Source: Megalonaias nervosa | Lineage: Eukaryota; Mollusca; Bivalvia; Unionida; Unionidae | Assembly: GCA_016617855.1 (NCBI GenBank) | Contig: JAECUM010009728.1 | Location: 1-64,000, forward strand | Direction: 5' to 3' | Length of the DNA stretch: 64,000 nucleotides | Shown: positions 1 through 13,060 of the stretch, piece after piece | Numbering within the stretch: position 1 is the stretch's first letter | Layout of the letters: the number at the start of each line of letters is the position of its first letter | Made by a program: the position numbers and the translations under genes | Notes under the pieces: model-generated | Told to the model about the DNA's origin: nothing | The model's database searches: none | What the model saw: only the letters and a program-made list of their open reading frames with translations

Positions 1-1203
1 AAGGAACGAACTTTCCGTAATAGTTACTTCAATATACAGCATCAAGCTGAAACAGCAAAAACTGGTTGTCGATCAGTTTTCAGAAATGACATTGTGCATT
101 TATATAAAAATGAGTACCATGAACAGTATATTTTACGTCTGCCCTGTGTTTAATAGTTTTCGAATTAGACAGTAGAAGAGCATGGTTGAATCTGGGGAGT
201 ATTGACCGGCGGGTCTTACTGACCTTGACCTTTATCCGGTCAAAATGAATAAAAATGTTTTAAAGTTTTCGCTATGAAGCAAAATACCTACTGTGGGAGA
301 GGTAAATCCTTGACAGACAGGGAAGCAACTATGTTATACTGAAGGAGTCAAATAAAGGGGAGGACTATCAGAGTAAAGAGAATTAGGTATGTTAGTAACG
401 CAATACATATTTTATGTCAGTGTATTAGGATGTATAATGGTTCCATTGATTGATGTTGCATAATTCAAGTCCCAAAGCAACATTATTCATTTTCAATACA
501 GTTCATACCAAGAGGTCAAAAAGGTGTTCAAGATCGCTACTTGACTTAATCTGGGCTAAAAGCAAAGTGTGAAAGCCAATAATCGGGTACTATGGGTTGA
601 ATAAATTTCAAAATTTGTATCTGTAAAGTACTGAGAATTGATTAATGGGTCGAAGCAACTGCTAAAACTTTGTTGTTTTTAAAAAAAATAAAATTGACTA
701 AATGTTGCAATATTATATGGCAAATCAGGAGTTTTAGTACCAGCCTTAAAAAAGTGAATATAACAGGCTGATTTATGTCACATTGTTCCACATTAGTGAA
801 GTGTATGTAGAAATTCTTCAAAGATTTTCCCTTTATTCTACAAATGGAAATCTAGTTGAAGGTAGATGTGGATAATTATTTTTACAAATCTGAATGACCC
901 TAACGTCAACATCCCATACAGTAATAATGTTTAATATTACGGTGACATTTGCATATAACTTGATGAATAAAGTATCAAAACTAAATATAGAAAGAAGTAG
1001 CAGGAGGTCTTCATAGCACTATTCCAGTAACTATTTAATGCAAGTACATCGAGACTACTATTACAAAAAAAAGTGTTTCCTACCTTGAACAGAATTGTGG
1101 ATATTCACATTGAAATATGGCGCAAATGAGTACCTGAAAGCAGTACGTATGTTTACCACAATTCTAGTGAAGGTCATCATACAACAGTATACAAGTTAAC
1201 AGA
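1..1203. other. host intergenic DNA, nothing recognised
   Basis: AT-rich single-copy-looking sequence. I see no long open frame, splice-bounded exon, RNA gene or recognisable transposon. Confidence 0.6.
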
Positions 1204-1620
1204 AAGTGGCAATGAATGTTAAGCTATATAATATGAAAGTTAACACAGTGGCAATGAATGTTAAACTATATAGTATGAGTTAACACAGTGGCAATGAATG
1301 TTAAACTATACAGTATGAAAGTTAACACAGTGGCAATCAATGTTAAACTATACGGTATGAAGGTTAACACAGTGGCAATCAATGTTACTCTATATAGTAT
1401 GAAAGTTAACACATTAGCAATGAATGTTAAACTATATAGTATGAAAGTTAACAATGGCAATGAATGTTAAACTATATAGTATGAAAGTTAACACAGGGGC
1501 AATGAATGTTAAGCTATATAGCATGAATGATAAGACAGTGATAATGAATGTTAAAACTATACAAAATTATACAAGTTAACGCACAGTGGCAATGAATGTA
1601 AAACTTTAAGCATTGTTATT
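1204..1620. repeat. 42-bp minisatellite, about 9-10 copies
   Basis: A unit of about 42 bp, recognisable by 'gtggcaatgaatgttaaact' followed by 'atatagtatgaaagttaaca', repeats in tandem with point changes and a few short units. Because 42 is a multiple of three, open frames run through it on both strands; these are artefacts of periodicity. The copies at the right end are more diverged. Confidence 0.9.
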
Positions 1621-1683
1621 TGGCATTAGCCGGAAAGTAATGGTTCTCGAATGAAAATGATGCTGATCTGACATTCAATGTTG

Positions 1684-1920
1684 GGGCCTCAGGTGGCTGA
1701 GTGATACATGGCGTTCGCGTTTACAGATCACCGCCATCTCACCTATATCTGCGTGGGTTCAAACCTCGGACTAGGCTTTTGTGGGTGTATGAGAAAGCGC
1801 CAGTAGCGTCCCGTGGGTCGGTGGTTCTTACTAGCGATTTCCCGGGTTCCAGTTATAAGAGTCGCCATGTATAGCCTATCATGTGCTGAAAAATGGCGTT
1901 AAACCAAAAACAACAACAAC
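1684..1920 (+). mobile_element. tRNA-derived SINE, family A, full-length copy
   Basis: The head resembles a tRNA gene, with an A-box-like 'ggtggctgagtga' and a B-box-like 'gggttcaaacct' about 60 nt later. The body contains 'cccgtgggtcggtggttctt' and the 3' tail reads 'aaaaatggcgttaaaccaa' followed by an AAC-rich tail. Three further copies sit at about 12,812-13,060 (minus), 16,003-16,180 (minus, partial) and 33,094-33,335 (plus, diverged). The shared 3' end suggests mobilisation by one partner LINE. I do not know the family name. Confidence 0.8.
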
Positions 1921-3023
1921 CTGCAAACGTTAGGTGACCACGAATATCCCCAACAGGCCAGCAGCCGCGCCATTCCCTCCTTCCTTCTTTTCTTCATTCA
2001 TTCAGTCAGTCATTTATCTCTCTTTCCTCCATAATAACATAAAAACATATCTATAGGACAACTTCTCAAAATTTCTGAATCAGATACTGTAAACTAATGG
2101 GAAAGAAGCCAGAAACTAGGAATCGAACAAAAAGTGGTCAGTAGCCTCTTTGCTATTTCTTTCTTTGTAATGACAGGTGTCACGTCCTATTACTTTCTTG
2201 AAGTCTTACACATGGCAAATAATACAAATTTCCCCAATTCCTAAATACAACCATTCACAGTTCTTTTCAGCATCACGATACGGTGAAATATGTGCCTGTT
2301 TATTATGGTCACCATACTGGATGACGACGTGGAGACATTGGTATTTGCTTGAAACGACCTTTTCTTTCCAAATTGATTGGAAAGTGTTCGCAAAGATTAT
2401 TTTTAGTGTCTTCTAAATTTTGTAAAGAAACTGCAGTCATACTGAATGATAGCTTGGCATTATTGACACATATCTGAAAGAATTCAACACCAGAATGACT
2501 GCGATCAGATATGATATACTGTTGTTCATTTGGCAAAATTACCGCTGTCAAATTTTATTAAAATGGTCGAACGGTTTAAACAGGTTAATTAAAATTCCAT
2601 CTTTTTGTAATGGCGGCCATATCAGCTGGAAGATGAGCATCATTTGTACAAAACGTTACTGGTCTATATGCAAAGACTGTTTTACTCAAATTGATCAAAA
2701 CTGGTGGAGTATTTCTGTTTGAAATTTTGTTTTTCAGTTTCTATTACTGCTCACTGAGGTCATTGTGGAAAGCGAAGGGCTAATACTTGTGCAGATTGAT
2801 GTTTGTGCTTTATCAGTGGATGCACTGTCAAATTTAATCAAACTTGGAGAGTGAATTTAGAGAAGTCATATTAAGTTATTCCATTATCATGAGCATGTTC
2901 TATTTCAGATGGTAGGTCTGTACACAGCTTTTTAAACACTCCCTGGTGGGCCCTGGGTCGCTCACCTAGCTGACATCACCTTAAAAACCAAAGGTGACAA
3001 CAACTAACGTGGATATGATTGTT
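1921..3023. other. host DNA, nothing recognised
   Basis: AT-rich. The short open frames between 2177 and 2722 overlap on both strands, have no recognisable motif and are not bounded by splice signals I would trust. Confidence 0.5.
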
Positions 3024-3210
3024 GGCATTTGGTGTTTTATAGCACAGAAGTACAAGTAGGTTATCTAGTGCCAAGGCAATTAGAGTAAAGTGCCTTACTC
3101 AAGGACACGCCAAAGCAGCCGACCTGGGCTGATCTGATTGTAAGATTTTAGACCGCATTCTTTTTGGGTCGCAAGTTTGGCATGTAAATCACCAAGCCCC
3201 GGTCTCATAA
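3024..3210 (-). mobile_element. SINE family B, 5'-degraded copy
   Basis: On the minus strand the body matches other family-B copies: 'ggcgtgtccttgagtaaggc' then 'actttactctaattgcc' and the 3' end 'ctataaaacaccaaatgcc'. The tRNA-like head is degraded. Confidence 0.65.
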
Positions 3211-3795
3211 GTTACGTCTTTCGACATGCAGCAGAGTTCATCGAGATTATTTTACATCCCCGGGTAAGCAGAGGGTCTGACCTGGACATAACCACACCCA
3301 CTCATTAGCATTTGCACGTCACATAAAATCAACGTATTTTTAATCTGACAATTAATGCTATATGAATTAATGTTGATTTTGAGTACAAAGTGAAAATATC
3401 AGGAACACTGTTGAAAAAATATTATGACCATTTAAATTTGCACATCATACATATAGTTACAGTTCAATCAGTGGACTGATCTGATCTGAACGTCCAACAA
3501 CATTTCAATGTTCCTCTAATATTGTAACACCTCACACATTGATTGGCGATCCATCTGTAGGGGTATACGTCTGAATTTTAACATGCTAACCGAATGATTT
3601 CAATGTCATGATGATATTCATCAGAACCGGTTAAGAGCTTTGCCTTTTTTAAAATCATGGCATCAACTTTTGATGGTGAACTGACATAATATGAAAACAG
3701 CTTAAAGGATTTCGTGCTGAAAGGCTCGCAGATGTAAAATAGGCCCTATGCGCCCTCTTACATATCACAAGAGGTACCCAATGGAGTTGGCAACC

Positions 3796-3990
3796 ACGGT
3801 GGCCCAGTGGTTATTCTGCCTGATTCATGACCGAAAGGGTGCGAGTACGAATTCTACCATCGAATCAGATCCGGTCGGCCATCATGGTGTGTCCTTCAGT
3901 AATACGATATACTCCAGTTGCCGTAGCACTAACAGGACCTAGTTACGTTGCTGTGCCAGAAAACACCGAAGCAAATCAAAATACCCACTC
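3796..3990 (+). mobile_element. tRNA-derived SINE, family B
   Basis: The head carries an A-box-like 'gtggcccagtggtta' and a degraded B box ('gcgagtacgaattctacc'). The body has 'gtgtccttcagtaatac' and the 3' end 'gttgctgtgccagaaaacacc'. It matches the copies at 7467 and 13905. Confidence 0.75.
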
Positions 3991-4194
3991 AAATTTGGTT
4001 TCAGCTGGTCAGCTTGGTTGCTTAAACATAGTTTATCCCTAGCTTTTGTGAAATATATTCTGATGACATAGTGGATCAAAATTATTGTAAAAAAGCCCAA
4101 CAAATTAAAGCTTTTCATGTTATAAAGCTCCTGGACAATATTTCATCAACGTTTATCTCAAATCAGGCACATATTAAAGACATTTGAGATGTCA

Positions 4195-4410
4195 TTTTTA
4201 AGTCAGACCTAAATTTCAGTCAATGAGATCACTTTTAGACTTACATTTAAGTCAGACCTAAATTTCAGTCAGTGAGATCACTTTTAGACTTACATTTAAG
4301 TCAGACCTAAATTTCAGTCAATGAGATAACTTTTAGACTTACATTTAAGTCAGACCTAAATTTCAGTCAATGAGATCACTTTTAGACTTGCATTTAAGTC
4401 TTGACCTAAG
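4195..4410. repeat. 51-bp minisatellite, about 4 copies
   Basis: The unit contains 'aagtcagacctaaatttcag' followed by 'tcaatgagatcacttttaga' and repeats about every 51 bp with very few changes. Confidence 0.9.
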
Positions 4411-6594
4411 TTCTACTGATGAAACTCGGGCCAGGTAAATTTTCTTCTGAAACTGCAGTAGCTTTTGAGAAATTTCCATTTTGTAAATTAATTTTTAAAA
4501 TAAGTGTTGCCATATACGATTGCAGTTCCACGATATCCGTACAAACTTTGAACCTCTCGACAGGACGATACTCTCGATTTATGTTGAGGAGTTTGTGAAA
4601 TGTTTCCATTGCCTTGTTGAATATCTTGGATCTTCATCATTTGTAAAAACCTGGTGCTAAATTTGCAGAACGGTAAACTTATTTAATTTTAAATAGCCAT
4701 GAGAACTGTAAAATTTATAAAGTCATAAGAAATGTAAAATTTATAAAGCCGTAAGAACTGTAAAATTTATAAAACTAATATATAGACTTTACAATACCTT
4801 CAAAACATCCAAAATGTAAGAAAACGTGATGCGAATATCGTCTGTGCGGGTACCCCAAAAAACGGAATTATTAATCTTAAATACGGCACAATCAGAATGA
4901 TTTTTATTTTATTTTTATAAATGTCCATAGTAATATAGTTTGTCGAAAGTTGTGTAACTAATTTTCACTTGTTTACAAATATTGTTTTTTGAAATAAGTG
5001 CTCCACAATCAACTGTTAGTATAGGGTTCACAGTTGTAAATATTATTAAAAATTAATTTTCAGGTCACTTTCCTGTTAATGTTAATTTGAAACTAATGTA
5101 GTTCTCTGTAATGCATTGCTAGGAAATTAACAATCTTGAAAAATTATTTGTTTGTGAAAATTATATTTCACTCTTTCTTGGCAGCTATGCGCAAAAGCAA
5201 ACAGTAGTAGTAGTAGTAGTATCAACAGCAGCAGTTAAAATTATTCAGGCAATATCGCCGTGTAAACCAGCAGGCATGATACATTAAACATAGCTATTTT
5301 ACATATTCTCCATAAAACCCCGTATTCAGAAGATCAGAACAGTTCACTGTAGTAAAGAATGCTGATTTACATGTTGCTATAGCGTAGCCATTGAGCCAAT
5401 TTCCTTAAGTGGCAGTTCGAGTCATCTGCAAGAATAACCACAGAAGTCGGTTATAAGGTTAGACAGTAAAAAATTAAAATAACTCACAAGATAATTTTGA
5501 AGAAAAAAATCTGAGTAGATGCCAAGATTTACCACAATTTACATATCTTTGGAAGAATTCCAATATTTAAACCTACAAAGTTTGTATAGATGTTACATGA
5601 AAAAGCAAAATGCAAAAATTAGATCCACAAAACGCTCCAACATTTTTCTTTTGTTTAAATAAATCAATTCATCCTTAACCTCAAGGAAGTTTTCCTTGGA
5701 TATCAATCCTTAAACAGCAGCTGTTCTGCGTAACGCTACCTCTGAATTAAACCTGTTTTAATACTAAACTACGAGAGATGAAAACACTGATCTGCAGGCA
5801 AAGAAAGAGATAATAAGTCTGGGTTTAAAATATTCAGAGTTTAGTATTTCTTTGCAATGAGAGAATTAAATAGCCTAAAAAACGAGACAGTGCCAAGAGA
5901 AAGTTTTATTTTTAAAATGTCAATATGATAGATTGTTCACGAATGCAGCCTGTACTGCGGCATGCCTGCAATGCATCTGCTGAATTCTGATTCAACTTGC
6001 ACATTTGGCATCTTGTCAAACCTTGCACGGATAAAATCAAACTTGTGCACCAGACATATTAGAAAAAGCAAAAAAGTTCAAAGTGGCCTCTCAAGTAAGG
6101 TGTCTGCATTATAGTGGTTAACATCTGAAGAATGTTATGTGGGGTTTTTCCTTCTTTTTTTTCCCGAACAATAAATAAGAAACATCTTGTGAATATGTCT
6201 ATCACTGATAGCCACAAGAGCTGAGTAAAATAGCAGGTCACATTTTACATAACTAACCAACATGTACTTAAAGAATATCCTCCACTTTTTCATAAACAAT
6301 CCTAATTGTGAAATTTCAAACATATTTATTAATACTTTTTAAATGAGAAAAAGCTGAATCAGAAAACATGAAAAGTAAAGTTTCTGCTGACAAACAACCA
6401 AATATCCAGAATTTAATATGAAAATAATCAGGAATGAAATTTTGTTGAACTTTTATGCATGACGAAAATTCAAATGTCAGTCAAAATTTAAAATGAAACC
6501 TAAAGTCAGAAAACTCAGTATCAACTTATGTTTTCTTTAAAGTATCTTGTGTGCTGCAGCCTAATTATAACGCCCTTGGCACCCTACACAATCA
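4411..6594. other. AT-rich host DNA with small simple repeats
   Basis: No gene is recognised. There is a triplicated 'gaactgtaaaatttataaa' motif at about 4700-4770 and a short (agt)n run at about 5205-5220. The other open frames are short and overlap. Confidence 0.5.
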
Positions 6595-7180
6595 GTAACT
6601 CCTCAACGCTGAAACTCCTTCCTCGTGCTCTGGCAAATATTTTCCACACTACTACTATAAAACTACTAAACCTTCGGGCTCAAACTCTTCTCTTGAGCCC
6701 TAATAGACATTTTACACACAACAAAAACCATTAAACGCTTGCGCTTTAACTCTTTTTTTTTTAAACTTTGGCAATCAGTTTGCACACTATAAAAACTACT
6801 AACCCTCGAACTCGAACTATTCGTTTTTGCTCTAGCAAACAATTTGCGAACAAAAAAAGCAACAAACCCCTGGGTTCAGACTCTTTCCTTGTGCTCTGGC
6901 AAACATTTTGCACACTACAAAAGCACTAAACTCTGGTCTAGCAAACATTTTGCACACTATAAAAGAACTACACCCTCGCTCAAACTCTACTTGTGCTCTG
7001 GCAAACATGTTGCAAAATACAAAAGCACTAAATTCTGGTCCATCAAACATGTTGCACACTAAAAAACAACTAAACCCTCAGGCTCAAACTCATTCGTGTG
7101 ATTGGGCAAGCACACAACAAAACGATAAAACATTTGGGTTTCAACTATTGTTTGCTCTGGCAAACATTTCGCACTCTTCA
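6595..7180. repeat. degenerate minisatellite, unit about 60-80 bp
   Basis: A motif like 'gctctggcaaacattttgca' followed by 'cactacaaaagcactaaac' and 'ggctcaaactctt' recurs about eight times with substitutions and length changes. The overlapping open frames on both strands here follow this repetition and are not genes. Confidence 0.75.
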
Positions 7181-7466
7181 AGCTGTGTAAGATCCATGTA
7201 TACCACACCTATTTCCCCCATGTAGACCCCTAAGTCCTGATGTACGCATCCAGCCACCCTTCCCTCCCGCAATGTCCTGGTGGTCACGACTATTTGCCCC
7301 CTATATACCCGTAATGTCCTGTAGCTGTGTATATTTGAACCTTACAGATCCCCGCCCATGTCGTGATGGACACATCTATTTGCCTCCTACAAAACAGCCA
7401 TACCTTTACCACCCCACCTTCCCCGTCCAGTTTGGACAAGCTTATTTGTCTTTTAGAGACCGGTAG

Positions 7467-7652
7467 CCACGGTGACCCAGTGGTTAGCGTGTCGGATTCA
7501 CCACCGAAAGGGTTCGGGTTCGAATCCTACAAATGGACCAGCCTCGGTCAGCTACCATGGCGTGTCCTTGGGAAAGTCACTTTACTCCAACTCTCTTGGT
7601 ACCAAATAACCGACTTGTGTTGTTGTGCCGTAAAACACCAAACCATAACCCT
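7467..7652 (+). mobile_element. tRNA-derived SINE, family B, best-preserved copy
   Basis: The A box 'gtgacccagtggttagcgtg' and B box 'gggttcgaatcctac' are both close to the tRNA consensus. The body contains 'gcgtgtccttgggaaagtca' and the 3' end 'gttgtgccgtaaaacaccaa'. The intact B box makes this the best type copy in the window. Confidence 0.85.
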
Positions 7653-9792
7653 TTCGAGACCGCAATGCAAGACTGTCCCCATGTCCTGTTGACCAGTTTC
7701 TTCTGATCCAATAACTTATGAGCTATTCTTTGTTTTAAAAATAGGTCTAATGAGCAGCAATACGTGCAGAGATGACAAAAATAATGCGATTTAATAATAG
7801 TTGCAATGCTTTGTTGCATTAGATGGCTCAAGTTATAGGAAGACATGATCAAGTTGACTTCCCCAATGAAATCTATGTCTCAACAACATTAAAAACAGAT
7901 AAAACTCCAAGTTTTTGTGAGTAAAAAGGAGCTCGTAGATACAGTTACTTCTCTGGCATAAGTCATTAATTTTACACAGTGCTGAATAACCCTAAAATGT
8001 AGGTCAGAGTGAATAGTTTTGACATGCAACACATCTTCATTCCAATATGAAACCACACCGACAGTCTGATGGCAATGTGCAATGACAATAGAGCCTGGAC
8101 AAGGTTTTTAAAAATGCTATTAAAAAACAAATTTGAAAGGTAGGTAGGTAGGTAGGTCAGCGTGAACCAGTTTGGGAATGCGATATACGCCAATCTCAAA
8201 ATGCAACAGCACTGCATTTTTTTTTTTTAAATGAAAGGGTGTTGGAATTAAAGTTCTGACACGATTCTAGACTAATGTTGAACAAATACTTGTAAGTGGA
8301 TCACAGCAACCAAATTTTGTTGTACGACATATATCCACAACAAGAAGGACACATATTGCAAATTTTGTCTAAATAAGTATACTTGTACTAAAGTCACAGC
8401 CCTGACTAAAATTAATGATGAACCGTCAGACAGATGCATCTGACGATGTGATGAAGAGAATTGTGTTCTTGCTGAATATGGGATCCTCCTAAGCAACTTG
8501 AAAGTCTAACGGACTTAGAACCTTCTAAACGACTTGGAAATGGACAACAGGATCCGTTTATCCACAAAGGCGAGTGCATTAGTGTAGAGAAGGATGCTTC
8601 TTCATTTTACTGTTCATTTACCAAAACCTTTATGAAATCTAGGATATCTGTATATTCTGCTGCATGGATTGCTAATTAATCATGAAAATGTAGGATTCTA
8701 AAATAAGCAAATTTGCAAATCAGAGAATATGTCAGTCGTGCTGCTCGCGATGCTGACAACTATAGAAATGCAGAGTTGAACAAGTGCAAAGGCCTGGTAC
8801 CAGGACAAATTCTATATTATTTTTTGTTTAACAAATTATGAAAGTTAAAATATTGTTACTTAACTGGTTTCACCCAATTTCATTCAATTCCATAAGCAAC
8901 AATCACATTTGAAAACTGTTCTCACACCTATACTGAATACCAGTGACACAAATCCTCAATTTGCAAGTTTTTACTATTTCTTCATCAAGCCTTCTGAAAG
9001 AAGGAAACTGCATATTTTTACAAACTGCCTGAAGGAATTTCTAGCTTGGTCTTTCAAGCGTAATTGAAGAAATGTGTCTGCTCCTTTCAATTTCCAAACA
9101 TTTACAGTATGTGAAATAAAGACATAAATGGGCTGTATGTTTCCTTCTTCAGACAACCCAACTAATATCTTTGCGTGGTTATATTTTCTTACATTCAATT
9201 CCAATATATGTAACGTTTTAATGTGATAAAAAACAAAGATTCTCTCTGACGACAGTTCCTTAGATTCATTCCAAATAACATTCAGTGTAACAACACATCT
9301 GGAACATTTTCTTCAACAGGTGAAACTTTATTCTTTGAAGTGATGTCAGATAATAATAATTCCGCTTTTAAATTAGACACAGACCCTTTTAAATCTGAAC
9401 CAGTAATAATTTCCTGGGATTCAGAACATTTATTACAACAGGTGATTGCTCACAACCACATGTGCATAATGGACAACTTCTAATTAAAGTGAGTAAACAT
9501 AAGCCCCTAAACAAGCATCCTTTATTCGTACACAATTATCACGGTATTTGAAATAAGCATTAAAATTCTGATTGGAAACAGAACTGTTGCAACTCTAGCA
9601 GTTTCATGTTGCAGGTGTGAACAGGTTGCATGCTTAAAAACCGGTTCCCTGTCTTAAACCTCCTTCACTATGATCTAGCCCAAAAGGTCATCACTACCTG
9701 TGCATAATTAAATTATGAAATTATTTGCGGATAACGACACACAATCAAAACCTGCTGTCTGAATTTATTTGTTCATTGAAAAAAAAAGATTT
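7653..9792. other. host DNA, nothing recognised
   Basis: No gene recognised. A short (ggta)n run lies at about 8139-8156 and an oligo-T run at 8217-8229. The minus-strand frame at 8974-9204 is open, but I see no motif or splice context that would make it a gene. Confidence 0.5.
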
Positions 9793-9967
9793 ACCGTATG
9801 TACTCGCTTATAAATCCACTGTAAACAACATAGACCCTGATATGCCATCACATAATGCGTTCGCAGATCAGTGTCTATGATGTTCTATTGCTTACTCCTA
9901 ACATCTTGCATAGATCTGTGTCTGTGCAGTTTGCAGATGTCTCTACTTATAAGCGATCGTATATGGT
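9793..9967. mobile_element. MITE-like fold-back element, copy 1
   Basis: It begins 'accgtatgtactcgcttata' and ends with 'ttataagcgatcgtatatgg', which are imperfect inverted repeats of each other. Internal halves are also partly palindromic (cataatgcg.../...gcagatg). Related copies are at 14,185-14,406 and 24,284-24,513. The family name is unknown to me. Confidence 0.65.
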
Positions 9968-10549
9968 ACACACTATTTATAGTTTAAATGTGTTGTTGAC
10001 TTTGACAATGTATCCGCAATTTCTATAATGTAATTTTGGGTGTTAAGTGGAACAAGTTCATACGTCATAAATAGTACGCGAACTTTTTTTTATCTGTGGG
10101 CAGCTTCAAGAAATTAGATTTACAGCATTCGGTAATTATCAAGCATGATAAACATAAAAACCAAAACAAGGTTGGTCGTGGTGGGTGTGGCCATAAATAT
10201 GCATATGATGTTTTGGAATATTAGTGTACCTTTAAAGATCAAATATAGAGGCTTACATTTAAACTTATCTTTGAATCTCTCAAACCTGAAAACCCCACTG
10301 AGTAATAAATAAATCAGATGCCTTCACTTTGGTCATAATTATATGCAATAACTCCTCGAAATATAACTGCAGTTCTTTGAAATTGTAAACGAGGGACCCT
10401 ACATTCTTTAAATGAAACCCTTATCTGTGATCATGTATTCTATTCAATAATTGCTGCTATTATTTCTCCATGATAAATATACATGTATAAAGTAAAAGGT
10501 TTAATGAAGATATGTGATTGCATTTCAAACTTCTGTACCATATCAAAGG

Positions 10550-10589
<40 letters not shown>

Positions 10590-11249
10590 ATTGCTTAAAT
10601 AACATGCATTGCTCTTTTCTCAACGTTTAAAAGGATTTGTGATGAACTGACCGTTTATAAAATATAAGGGAAGAAACTGAATGAGCAGTAGGACCTACTT
10701 GGAAGTCTCTTCATATGATTTGCCGGTTTGACAGTAAAAATAGGAGGTCCCTATTTTCTGCATCTTTTTTTCTTCCTTTAATGCAAAATTGTTAACAAGG
10801 AAAAGATTCCGTTTTTTATTCATCACAATTCGTGACCGTATGCTACACAAAAAAATCTATCGTTTTTGCTTGAAATGATCGTATACACTTCTACATTAGT
10901 GGCTGGTCGACTTTTTCAATTACATAACGGAAAACTGAGCCGAAGTAAAGGAGGTCGGGGTGTGGTGGAGGGTGGCGTAATGCAGTTATTAATTTTGAGC
11001 AATCTGACTCTCCATTAATTTTAATGGTGAATTTATGAACTTAGCTGAGTAAATTTTACAAGAGAAAAGGAGAAATGTTCTACAAAATGCATGAAAAATT
11101 TACACTGTGAAGATCTTTCCCCATAATGACCTTAAACATATCTAAAATGTTTAAGTTTGTGCTATTTTTATCAAATTTTGCTACTCAGACTATCCAAGTA
11201 TGTGATTTGTAGTACCAGTTGTTTACATAAAGGTGGATCAGTGGAGTCA
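9968..11249. other. host DNA with a (CT)n microsatellite at 10,552-10,585
   Basis: About 17 CT units lie at 10,552-10,585. The remainder is AT-rich with no recognisable coding or RNA feature. Confidence 0.6.
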
Positions 11250-11480
11250 CTAGGGTTGGTGTCACCCAGTACGGTAACTCATGGTATCACCCCCATGGAC
11301 CTCCTTCCTGCACAAAAATTCAAAATTTTTATAGACAGTCATGTGCGGTAACTCATGGTGTCACCCCCATGGAACCCCTTCCTGCACAAAAATTCAAAAT
11401 ATTTATAGACAGTCATTTTGGTGTCACCCCATCTGATGGTGTCACCCGGCTAGGTCCGCACCCCCCCCCCCCGCACCCCC
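11250..11480. repeat. duplicated 73-bp segment and poly-C run
   Basis: The segment containing 'ctcatggtatcacccccatg' and 'ccttcctgcacaaaaattca' occurs twice in tandem. A third partial copy leads into a C12 run at about 11,461. Confidence 0.75.
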
Positions 11481-11864
11481 CTAGTGACGCCAATGATGTG
11501 GTTCCTATAAACAAGTTACCAAATACAGCCGGTTTGGATGGCAAAAGTCTGCAAAATGTGAGAAATCAGAGTCTCTGATGATAAACGAAAGCTTAAAATG
11601 AGCTTGTGATTCCTTTTGCGACCAATCCTGACCAAATACCCAATTCAAAGATATTTTCCTATCAATTTTTTAAAAAAATTTATCAATCACATCAAACACA
11701 CTTTTGTGAAGAAATTTTTTTCAACTTTCATTTTCCATTTCAATACCACTGGTCAAACTAATCAGCAGTGAAACTGAGATCAGGCATCGATCCAAATAGC
11801 TCCTGACTGCATAAAAACCATGGATAGCTACGTTTGACGCTCAAGGATCAGCCTTGTTACAAAG

Positions 11865-12345
11865 ATCCAACTGTATAACGCATACATTCTGCCAGTCTTG
11901 CTGTACAATGCAGGCACGTGGACGCAGACAGCGGAGATGACCAAAAAAGATTAATACATTTAGTCAGTGGTGCCTCCGCAGCATCCTCCGCATCATGTGC
12001 ATCCAACATATCACGAAAGCAGATATCAGATACAGAACGAAGCAATCAGAGCAGAACCACCAAAATTAGACGCTTGTGGCTCGTTGGCCGTATTGCTAAG
12101 GCACTCTCTAGCATGGATCACAATCGTACACATGAAGCCGCAAATGGTAAACCAGCGCGGGGGTGGAAGCGCCAAGTTGGAAGACAGGCAAGAACCTGGC
12201 TCCGAATGGTGGAGCAGGACTTAAAGGAGTTCTACCTCGGACTGCAAGCCGGATAGCAAAAGGCACAAGAAAGTGTTTACTGGCGCTGAATCGCATCTAC
12301 TGCAACGCTGCCTACGGTACCACGCCGATGACACCACAGCCCTTT
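11865..12345 (+). pseudogene. C-terminal relic of a non-LTR retrotransposon reverse transcriptase
   Basis: Translated across frames, this stretch reads like the tail of retrotransposon endonuclease/reverse-transcriptase polyproteins: a 'LYNAYILPVLLYNAGTWT' block, then 'RRLWLVGRIAKA', then 'GRQARTWLRMVEQDLKEF' and a final 'WR' segment. In the family this tail follows the RT palm as the thumb/connection region. At least two frame changes and stops interrupt it, and the RT and endonuclease domains are absent, so it is a dead 5'-truncated copy. The clade (CR1/RTE-like or other) cannot be fixed by eye. Confidence 0.6.
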
Positions 12346-12811
12346 TTTGTTTAAAAAAAACCCAAACAAACAAAACTGAATGGTTTGAAGAGGAACACCC
12401 CTAACAAATCTGATCAAAATCTGCTGGCGAAGAAATTGAAAATAGTTTTAACTCCTGGTACCTATGAAAGTTACGTCATTACTAGAGTTCAACCTTAAAC
12501 CTTTTAACACAATTTCCGAAGAGTATGTCCTAATTAACAGTCACACAAAGCTCAGTCAACATTGGTACAGTTGCTCAATGTGTCCCAAAGTCCACTCTTA
12601 CGAAGTTTGATAACAATCGCTGAGCTCTTCTGTGGAATAATCTGGACTGAAAAGAAACTAAGAATTTGCTACAAATGAATAAAGTTCTAAAATAATTGTT
12701 AATACTCAACCCAAGTTACTAACAAAACAAAAGCAGCTTGGAGCTTCCATATGATGATTATTCATACTGACATTCTGTTTCTGGAAACTATGTTTATATG
12801 CACATTTTTGT
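12346..12811. other. host DNA, nothing recognised
   Basis: AT-rich sequence with no feature I can support. Confidence 0.5.
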
Positions 12812-13060
12812 TTTGTTGTTGTTATGTGATCTAACGCCATTTTTCAGCACTAGATAGGTTATACATCACGGCCAGTATAACTGGTGGAGGAATAAACCGG
12901 AAAACCTCCAAGAAGAACCACCGACCCACGGGAAGCTATTAGCAAGCTTTCTCACGTACCCACATCGGCCGAGCCAAAGACTCGAGCCCACGCAGAGGTG
13001 AGAAGGCAGTGATCCGTAAGGCTGAGCGTTTTAGACCACTCAGGAACCCCACAATTTTGC
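12812..13060 (-). mobile_element. tRNA-derived SINE, family A
   Basis: Minus-strand copy of the element at 1684. The A-box-like 'cctgagtggtctaaaacgct', the 'cccgtgggtcggtggttctt' body and the 'aaaaatggcgttagatcaca' 3' end are all present. Confidence 0.8.

Noticed and set aside
1266..1470. Open frames on both strands at the left edge
   Set aside because: Same artefact from a 42-bp minisatellite.
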